The position numbers and the translations under genes were made by a program. Under the pieces are notes generated by a model. It did not search any database and was not told where the DNA came from. It saw only the letters and a list, made by a program, of their open reading frames with translations. Shown here piece after piece: positions 1 through 4,908 of a DNA stretch of 10,413 nucleotides. This DNA is from Pseudomonadota bacterium (GTDB lineage Bacteria; Myxococcota; UBA9042; PHBI01), in the NCBI GenBank assembly GCA_005772945.1, contig SXIE01000284.1:1-10413 (forward strand), given 5' to 3'. Numbering within the stretch: position 1 is the first letter of the stretch; each line of letters begins with the position of its first letter.

Positions 1-2
1 CC

Positions 3-731
3 TTCACAAGCGCTGATCGCCTCCACAAGGGCCTCTTCGAGGCGGCCGACGGAGGCACGCTGTTCCTCGACGAGCTCGGTGAGCTCCCAGCATCCGCCCA
101 GGTCAAGCTGCTCCGCGTGCTTCAGGAAGGCGAGGTCCTGCGCGTCGGCAGCACTCGGCCGATCCGCATATCCGTCCGGGTCATCGCCGCGACCCACAAG
201 GACCTTATCCGCGAGGTTGCGGAAGGCCGGTTCCGCGAGGACCTCTTCTTCCGGCTCGCCGTCGCCCTCCTCAAGGTGCCGCCACTCCGGGCTCGCGACG
301 ACGACCTCATGCTGCTCGCCGACCACCTTCTCGCGCAGGTGAATCGCGACGCCGAGTCGGAGCCCGGCTACCAGCACAAGAAGCTTTCCGTCGCCGCAAG
401 GAACCTTCTCCGCCGCCACCCCTGGCCGGGCAATGTCCGCGAGCTGGCCAATACGCTTCAGCGCGCCGCCATCTGGACCGACGGACCGACCATCACCGGC
501 GAAGATCTCCGGGACGCGCTCCTGCCGCTCGCGACCGCCCCGGCCGATCTCCTGTCGCGCCCACTTGGAGACGGCTTCGATCTCCGCGCGCTCGTCGCCG
601 AGGTGGTGCGGCACTACCTGCAGCGCGCCCTCACCGACGCGCACGGCAAGAAGGCGCAGGCCGCGGAGCTGCTCGGGCTGCCGAGCTACCAGACCCTCAC
701 CAACTGGCTCAAGAAGCACGGGGTCGAGTGA
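3..731 (+). CDS. Sigma-54-dependent enhancer-binding activator, C-terminal part (5' end outside window)
   Basis: Partial gene; the first complete in-frame codon is at base 3 and the stop is TGA 729-731. Seen directly: the reading begins inside the GAFTGA-type sigma-54 contact loop, here FTSA (Gly replaced by Ser, the critical Thr kept). Walker [13 protein letters not shown] follows at 51-86, then a sensor I region with VIAATHKDL, the FREDLFFRL arginine-finger segment, the sensor II motif [15 protein letters not shown] (about 423-467), and a Fis-type helix-turn-helix ending in [21 protein letters not shown]. This family uses ATP hydrolysis to remodel RNA polymerase holding sigma-54 at -24/-12 promoters. 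The N-terminal sensory domain is missing, so the signal is unknown. A sigma-54-like promoter starts one base after the stop, in front of the ATPase gene, which suggests that unit is its local target. Composition is ordinary for the window (72% GC over 241-300). Confidence 0.95.
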   Translation, partial: FTSADRLHKGLFEAADGGTLFLDELGELPASAQVKLLRVLQEGEVLRVGSTRPIRISVRVIAATHKDLIREVAEGRFREDLFFRLAVALLKVPPLRARDDDLMLLADHLLAQVNRDAESEPGYQHKKLSVAARNLLRRHPWPGNVRELANTLQRAAIWTDGPTITGEDLRDALLPLATAPADLLSRPLGDGFDLRALVAEVVRHYLQRALTDAHGKKAQAAELLGLPSYQTLTNWLKKHGVE

Positions 732-848
732 TGGCACAGAGCTTGAGTATGCGGCCCCGCATGGCACGCGTCGACGAGGTCGAGGCCCGCGCCAAGAAGC
801 TTGTTTTGAGTCGGTCGCGCAACGGCCGCTCTCCGGAGATTCGAAGTT
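731..848 (+). other. Gap between regulator and ATPase, with a possible remnant of a coupled reading frame
   Basis: An ATG at 731-733 overlaps the regulator's TGA as TGATG, the usual arrangement for translational coupling. Its frame is open to 1039, but from 849 on it lies inside the ATPase gene in the wrong frame, so only the first part could be authentic. Codons to about 800 are GC-rich at position three (for example VDEVEARAKK), then turn to CTT GTT TTG AGT, unlike the regulator. It may be the 5' stump of a former downstream gene, a leader peptide, or chance. A GGAG at 835-838 serves the ATPase gene. No terminator is visible. Confidence 0.2.
732..747 (+). promoter_or_regulatory. Near-consensus sigma-54 (-24/-12) promoter
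   Basis: The bases read TGGCAC-AGAGC-TTGAG, against the consensus TGGCACG-N4-TTGCW. The -24 element TGGCAC is complete and the spacing from GG to the -12 dinucleotide is the canonical 10 bases. The only key mismatch is GA instead of GC at -12. Transcription would start near 758, giving a leader of about 90 bases before the ATPase gene at 849. It lies directly behind a sigma-54 activator gene, which raises its plausibility. The -12 mismatch may weaken it. Confidence 0.5.
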
Positions 849-2387
849 ATGATCGCTGCAATCGAGCTGGAGAACTTCAAGGGCATCTCGGACCGCGTGC
901 GCATCGAGCTCGCGCCCGTCACGTTGCTCTTTGGCGCCAACAACGCGGGCAAGAGCACCGTCCTGCACGCGCTGCATTACTTCCTCGAGTGCGTCGACCG
1001 AAGTCAACTGGAGGGAAACCGCCCTCGGTCCGCGCATGAGGCCTTCGACTCCGGTGGATTCGGGCGGGTTGTGCACCAGCACCAGCTCGACCGGACGATC
1101 TCGATTCGAATCGAGCTCGATTCGAAGAGCGCCGACCCATTTCCGTCCCTCTGGGACCATCCCGATGGGTATCTCGTCCACAACAAAGAGGTCGACGTTC
1201 TGTTGAAACCGCTTTGGGTGGAACTTCGAATCCAGTCGTTCCCCGAGCGGCCGCACGAGGGAGCCGTGGCCGAACTCCGAGTAGGAACGGTCGGTCGCGA
1301 CCAATGGCTCGTGAGGGCATACGTCGAACCGGACGCATGTCATGGGACGTCGATTGGGACGTCGATTGACGTGGACTTCGGACACCCCGCCCTTGCGTGG
1401 TTCAAGGAGAAGTACGAGGACTGGGAGCACTTCGAAGAAGTGGCGACCCGCACGAACGCGTCGGTTCTTACTTTTCGCGCCGCCAGTCCGGACGTGCGTT
1501 CGCCTGTCCCGCGCACGGACGCGCCCTTTTCGATTCGGCGGCTGAAGAGGCCCGATGACACTCCCGACGAGATTCGTGTGCTGCAAGGCCTGCGGCCATC
1601 GCACGAAGCGTGGCACGTGGCTGTACCTCTTGGGAACATGGGCAGACTGCTGGATCTCCTTCTGGTCGGCCCGGTCGCTCACGTCACTCGCGCGCTCAGG
1701 AATCTCGTCCACGTCGGACCGCTGCGGACCGTGCCATCGCGAGCGATGGTCTTCGAAACAGCGAAGTCCAACGAAGGTTGGGGAGACGGGCTGCGCGCTT
1801 GGGGCGAACTCTTTCGAAGCCCGCAACTCCTGGACCTGACAAACCACTGGTTCGATCGCATGGAGATGGACGCCAGCCTGGTCGCGCGACAGTACTTCGC
1901 GTCCCCGTACGACGCAGGCCACCCCGGCATTGGCCGATTGATGGTAGGGATGGTAGGGAGGACCGGCGTCCGGTTTCCATGCGAACTCGGGGTCGGGTTC
2001 GCGCAGCTCGTCCCGATCGTCGCGGCGGCCCTCACGCCGCCCGACGGAGGGCTCGTCATGGTCGAGCAACCCGAGCTCCACATCCACCCAGCCCTGCAGG
2101 TGAAACTTGCCGACCTCTTCATCGCGCAGTCTGCCAGCCGGCAGCTGATCGTCGAGACGCACAGCGAGCACATCATCCTGCGGATGCTCCGACGCATACG
2201 CGAAACGACCGCCAGCACTCTTTCCGAGGGAGCGCCTCGTTTCGACCCGAGTCGGCTGAGCGTCCTCTACGTGGAGCCGAGCGCGACTGGTACGAAGGTT
2301 CAGCGCCTGAACGTCGACTATTCCGGCGAGTTCGTAGACCGCTGGCCCAAGGGCTTCTTCGAGGAGCGTGGCGAGGAGCTCTTCTGA
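849..2387 (+). CDS. OLD/RecF-like AAA ATPase with DUF3696-type C-terminus
   Basis: 512 residues, ATG start with GGAG at 835-838 (10-base spacing). Seen directly: an ABC-type head beginning IAAIELENFKGI, Walker A GANNAGKST (residues 29-37), a signature-like segment LGVGFAQLVPI (380-390), a Walker-B-like VMVEQPELHIHP (403-414) with EQPE in place of DEPE, and a switch histidine in VETHSEH (His438). The tail, with DRWPKGFFEERGEELF, matches my memory of the DUF3696 family. Such ATPases lack long coiled coils and act as nucleotide-driven sensors or motors controlling a partner effector; several belong to anti-phage systems. The stop overlaps the next start by one base, so the partner is almost certainly the PLD-like protein. 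GC is about 60% in counted stretches, below the flanks. Two in-frame micro-duplications lie inside it. ATPase assignment is firm; a defence role is inferred. Confidence 0.9.
   Translation: MIAAIELENFKGISDRVRIELAPVTLLFGANNAGKSTVLHALHYFLECVDRSQLEGNRPRSAHEAFDSGGFGRVVHQHQLDRTISIRIELDSKSADPFPSLWDHPDGYLVHNKEVDVLLKPLWVELRIQSFPERPHEGAVAELRVGTVGRDQWLVRAYVEPDACHGTSIGTSIDVDFGHPALAWFKEKYEDWEHFEEVATRTNASVLTFRAASPDVRSPVPRTDAPFSIRRLKRPDDTPDEIRVLQGLRPSHEAWHVAVPLGNMGRLLDLLLVGPVAHVTRALRNLVHVGPLRTVPSRAMVFETAKSNEGWGDGLRAWGELFRSPQLLDLTNHWFDRMEMDASLVARQYFASPYDAGHPGIGRLMVGMVGRTGVRFPCELGVGFAQLVPIVAAALTPPDGGLVMVEQPELHIHPALQVKLADLFIAQSASRQLIVETHSEHIILRMLRRIRETTASTLSEGAPRFDPSRLSVLYVEPSATGTKVQRLNVDYSGEFVDRWPKGFFEERGEELF
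1100..1126 (+). repeat. Perfect 16-base palindrome plus partial direct repeat inside the ATPase gene
   Basis: Bases 1100-1115 read CTCGATTCGAATCGAG, identical to their own reverse complement. The first 11 bases recur at 1116-1126. The stretch encodes an alternating segment (SIRIELDSK) that could explain the symmetry through codon choice alone, so a binding role is not established. Confidence 0.5.
1344..1367 (+). repeat. 12-base tandem duplication, in frame (GTSI x2)
   Basis: Two exact copies of GGGACGTCGATT, at 1344-1355 and 1356-1367, within the ATPase gene. The length is a multiple of three, so the reading frame is kept and the peptide GTSI is doubled between the head-domain halves. Confidence 0.9.
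1941..1958 (+). repeat. 9-base tandem duplication, in frame (MVG x2)
   Basis: Two exact copies of ATGGTAGGG, at 1941-1949 and 1950-1958, in the ATPase gene, doubling MVG shortly before the signature-like segment. The frame is preserved. Confidence 0.85.
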
Positions 2388-3301
2388 TGTTTCACGTGTA
2401 CGCGATCGACCCCCACGTTTTGTCGAGCTGGGAGCGCCTGCGCTACTTCCTCGATTCGCTCGGGCATGCGCAAGGTAGGCTGCTCGCCGAGTTCCCCAAG
2501 ACATGGAAGAGGCTCGTCTACGACTGCCTCCGTCAGCGGGGCACGCTTACGTCGAGAGTCGAACTACGGCTCAAGAACATGGATGCCACCGTCTTCGTTC
2601 GTCGTCCGCAGGCTGCCTACGACGGAACATGCTCGTGGCTGGAAAACGCGCTGGAGGAGCACGCGCGGGAGCCCTTTCATGCCATCGTCGCCAATGCGAC
2701 CGAGGGAATCCCCAATGCGACCGAGGGAACCCCTGCTATCCTCGATGCGGACGCCGTCGACGCGACATGGCCACTCTGGCGGGCCAGCGCAGGCCTACTC
2801 GTTCCCCGAGACTCCGAGGAGATGGCCAGCGTGGCCGCGCCACTTCTTTGCCTCTCCACTCGCATGGTATGGATCGACCCGTATTTCTGGCCCGAGCATC
2901 ACAACAAGACCGACGTTCTCAAGCGCGTGCTTGAGGCGACTCGCCTGAACGCGGACGTCGAAATCCATGCCCGCCTCCCGGAGGATTTCGGGTATCCGTG
3001 GGCCAAGTCGAGGTGCGAACAACTCCTTCCTCAGCACACCCCAAGCGACCTGAAGCTGCGCGTTCGATTTCGGGCCGAGCGCGACTGTGGGAAACGACTC
3101 CACAACCGCTACGTCCTGACTGACGTGGGCGGAATTCAGTTCGGCGACGGCCTGGAGAAGGGTTCAGTAGGACAGGACGATCGGGTCTCGGCGCTGGAAG
3201 CCGCAACCTGGAAAGAACTCTTGAACCAGTACTGCGAAGCACCATCTGCTTTCGATGACGTGGGGGATCCGATCATGATCCATGGAACCCGCGCGCGGTA
3301 G
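2387..3301 (+). CDS. PLD-like phosphodiesterase/nuclease, probable effector paired with the ATPase
   Basis: 304 residues. ATG 2387 overlaps the ATPase stop (TGATG), with GAGGAG at 2373-2378 (8-base spacing), so the two are translationally coupled. Seen directly: an N-terminal region of about 130 residues with no motif I recognise (MFHVYAIDPHVLSSWERLRY), then a PLD-type half with a hydrophobic strand WIDPYFW (162-168) and LHNRYVLTDVGGIQFGDGL carrying His239, Arg241 and Asp246. This is the HxKxxxxD catalytic pattern with Arg in place of Lys. A single copy implies a homodimer, as in the Nuc and BfiI nucleases. PLD-fold enzymes attack phosphodiesters through a histidine intermediate, so cleavage of DNA, RNA or another phosphodiester is plausible; the Arg substitution leaves activity uncertain. 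No signal peptide or membrane segment. Low GC (58-63% in counted stretches) groups it with the ATPase as one imported unit. Confidence 0.8.
   Translation: MFHVYAIDPHVLSSWERLRYFLDSLGHAQGRLLAEFPKTWKRLVYDCLRQRGTLTSRVELRLKNMDATVFVRRPQAAYDGTCSWLENALEEHAREPFHAIVANATEGIPNATEGTPAILDADAVDATWPLWRASAGLLVPRDSEEMASVAAPLLCLSTRMVWIDPYFWPEHHNKTDVLKRVLEATRLNADVEIHARLPEDFGYPWAKSRCEQLLPQHTPSDLKLRVRFRAERDCGKRLHNRYVLTDVGGIQFGDGLEKGSVGQDDRVSALEAATWKELLNQYCEAPSAFDDVGDPIMIHGTRAR
2693..2734 (+). repeat. 21-base tandem duplication, in frame (NATEGxP x2)
   Basis: Two copies at 2693-2713 and 2714-2734 differ at a single base (T to C at the equivalent of position 17). They encode NATEGIP and NATEGTP in the linker ahead of the PLD-like domain. 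The frame is preserved. Confidence 0.9.
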
Positions 3302-3486
3302 TGACGGCTGGCCTCTTCGGGTATCGCCAGTCGGCGCCGCCCACTGAACGCAGGTCTGAGGCCGGTCTGAATGCGTGCCGAGTCAACCCCTCCAGAGCTT
3401 GTTCGGCGGCTCCGAGGGTTGGCGCGCAGGCCTCGACCGCGAGCGACCGATCGTCGGTCCGAGCACCGGAGGGGCCCCCCGCACCC
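3302..3486. other. Convergent gap with a small hairpin; no gene seen
   Basis: This lies between the end of the PLD-like gene and the end of the leftward BolA-like gene. It contains a hairpin GACCGA-TCG-TCGGTC (3445-3459) and an adjacent GGGGCCCC palindrome (3471-3478), which might together act as a bidirectional terminator, though there is no T-run. Two copies of GGTCTGA lie at 3353-3359 and 3364-3370. Open frames here look like chance extensions: no recognisable protein and no ribosome binding site. Confidence 0.35.
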
Positions 3487-4056
3487 TCACGCCCTCCTGG
3501 GCGCCTTCACGTGCACGGTCCTCGCCCCACGGCCCTTCCTCCGAGCCGCAGCCTTCGGCCACGCCGAGTCTGCCCCGGCCTCGGCGCCGCGCATGTTCCG
3601 CTCGATCACGGCGTCCTCTTCCGGGGTGACCGTGAAGACAAGCATCACGTCCTCGAGCTCCTTGGGCGACAGCGCGCCGCGCAGGTGCCCGTAGAACGCG
3701 TGCTGTCGCTCGACGTCGTTGAGCGCCGCGAACGTCTCGGACACGACCGTGCCATAGACCCGCCCGCTCGGGTTCAGCGCGAGTCGCGCTTCAGCGTCCG
3801 GAAAGCTCTTCGCGACGATCTCCGCGATCTTCTCGACGAGCGTCACTTCGACGGTCGCGGCTTTCTTCGTCGTCAAGCGCCCTCCAACGCGAATGATGGT
3901 ACTCGACGCGGCGATGGCCTCCGAGGCAGCGGCAGCGAGAAGTCTTGCGTCGCCGCCCTTCGTCCGGGTCTTCGGCGCGTTGTACCCGAGCGCCTGCAGG
4001 CTCGCGACGACCCTCGAGCTCGGCTCATACCGCCGGGCGGTCGTCCAGACCACCAT
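3487..4056 (-). CDS. Protein with BolA-like C-terminal domain, function unknown
   Basis: 189 residues from the ATG at 4056-4054; an in-frame GTG at 4107 would add 17 Arg-rich residues. Neither has a good ribosome binding site, and I prefer the ATG because the added stretch looks non-coding. Third positions are strongly GC-rich on this strand, so the gene is real. Residues 73-147 follow the BolA order: a helix VEKIAEIVAKSFPDAE, a strand, VVSETF, an ERQHAFYGHLRGAL helix in the place of BolA's RHRxVYxxL, and a last strand ending FTVTPEE where BolA has a TPEE-like end. Key BolA histidines are absent or shifted (RQH for RHR, VMLVF for VHAL), so iron-sulfur or glutaredoxin partnership cannot be assumed. 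The N-terminal 70 residues are unrecognised and the last 25 are very basic (RRKGRGARTVHVKAPRRA), suggesting nucleic-acid contact. BolA kinship is a by-eye inference; a BolA-unrelated alpha/beta fold is the alternative. Confidence 0.75.
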   Translation of the reverse strand: MVVWTTARRYEPSSRVVASLQALGYNAPKTRTKGGDARLLAAAASEAIAASSTIIRVGGRLTTKKAATVEVTLVEKIAEIVAKSFPDAEARLALNPSGRVYGTVVSETFAALNDVERQHAFYGHLRGALSPKELEDVMLVFTVTPEEDAVIERNMRGAEAGADSAWPKAAARRKGRGARTVHVKAPRRA

Positions 4057-4225
4057 CACGCCGTGTCGCCACGCCGATCCCCTGTCGCGCCGTCGCCCGG
4101 AGATCACCCAGCATGCGGCCGGCCTCGACCGGCGACGTCAACCAGCGCATCGGCGGGCGAGGTCGCTGCCGACCGCCACAGCCAGCCCCTCCACCCCCCA
4201 TCCCGAGCCCGCGTCCACGTCCGCG

Positions 4226-4254
4226 TTGACGGCGATCGGACGCAGCGACATGCT
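4226..4254 (+). promoter_or_regulatory. Weak sigma-70-like promoter, possibly giving a leaderless mRNA
   Basis: TTGACG (4226-4231, five of six consensus bases) is followed after 17 bases by CATGCT (4249-4254, three of six). A start seven bases on would fall at 4261, exactly the ATG of the repeat gene, which has no visible Shine-Dalgarno sequence. The rest of the divergent gap (4057-4260) shows nothing else I can support; a promoter for the leftward gene is expected there but not recognisable. Confidence 0.25.
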
Positions 4255-4260
4255 CCGCGC

Positions 4261-4872
4261 ATGGGACGACCGAAACGTAACCTACCGCCCGCTTCCCCGC
4301 CGCTCGATGAACGCGCGCAAGCGGTCCTGGACGAGCTCCATCGGCGGGCCGCGGCAGGCCATCCCCTCAACTCCGGTGCCAACCGCGGGGACTGGCTCTA
4401 TGCCGCCGCGGTCCGCTTCTTTGGCTCCTGGTCGGCCGCCGTCGACGCGGCCGGCTTCGACCCCGACGCGGTCCGGCAGGCCGGCCTGAGCAGCGACGAG
4501 ACGCTGAGGCGAATTCGGCGGCTGGCAGAGGCTGAAGGCGACGGCCTGCGGTCCCGGAATCACTCGCTCGTCGCGTCCGGCGCCATGAGGCACTTCGGCG
4601 GGTGGGAGGCGGCGCTCGCGGCGGCCGGCTGCAAGCCGCGCGAGCGCTTCAAGTGGACTCCGGTCACTGTAATTGCCGCGATCCAGGCCGAGGTCGCGAA
4701 CGGGCTGCCTGTGAATTCGGTGGCCGTGGCGCGGCGTTACGGCGCGCTCTACCTGGCGGGGCGGCGCCGGTTCGGAACCTGGGCGGAAGCACTGACCGCG
4801 GCCGGACTCGACTCGGTGAGATCGCAACTCAAGCGTGGGCGCCCCAGGTCGCGAAGCGCCGCCGCGCGCTGA
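4261..4872 (+). CDS. Stand-alone protein of three homing-endonuclease-associated repeats with AT-hook-like ends
   Basis: 203 residues. The ATG at 4261 is chosen because the upstream frame is low-complexity and the three repeats fit this start; there is no clear ribosome binding site. Seen directly: three units of about 50-65 residues, each ending in a near-identical block, FFGSWSAAVDAAGF (53-66), HFGGWEAALAAAGC (111-124) and RFGTWAEALTAAGL (170-183). Each is preceded by a helix and a basic/Asn turn such as LNSGANRGDW or SRNHSLVASG. This block is characteristic of the 'homing endonuclease associated repeat' (Pfam HNH_repeat), a small DNA-binding unit normally joined to an HNH nuclease. No HNH motif is present. 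The ends carry MGRPKR (1-6) and KRGRPRSR (191-198), which resemble AT-hooks. The role inferred is sequence-reading DNA binding, perhaps as a regulator of its neighbours. It lies 36 bases before the next gene and may be co-transcribed. Confidence 0.85.
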   Translation: MGRPKRNLPPASPPLDERAQAVLDELHRRAAAGHPLNSGANRGDWLYAAAVRFFGSWSAAVDAAGFDPDAVRQAGLSSDETLRRIRRLAEAEGDGLRSRNHSLVASGAMRHFGGWEAALAAAGCKPRERFKWTPVTVIAAIQAEVANGLPVNSVAVARRYGALYLAGRRRFGTWAEALTAAGLDSVRSQLKRGRPRSRSAAAR

Positions 4873-4908
4873 AGCGGTTTCTTCGTTCCGCCCAAGGTCA
4901 CCGACGTC

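Noticed and set aside
762..777. Second TGGCACG that could be another -24 element
   Set aside because: The -24 half is perfect, but the -12 position reads GACGA with no match to TTGCW.
3445..3478. Rho-independent terminator between the convergent genes
   Set aside because: The hairpins are short and lack a T-run on either strand; reported only as a possible weak structure.
3301..4260. In-frame upstream extension of the repeat gene back to 3301
   Set aside because: It lies opposite the strongly coding minus-strand BolA-like gene, is low-complexity, and begins only after the PLD-like gene's stop.
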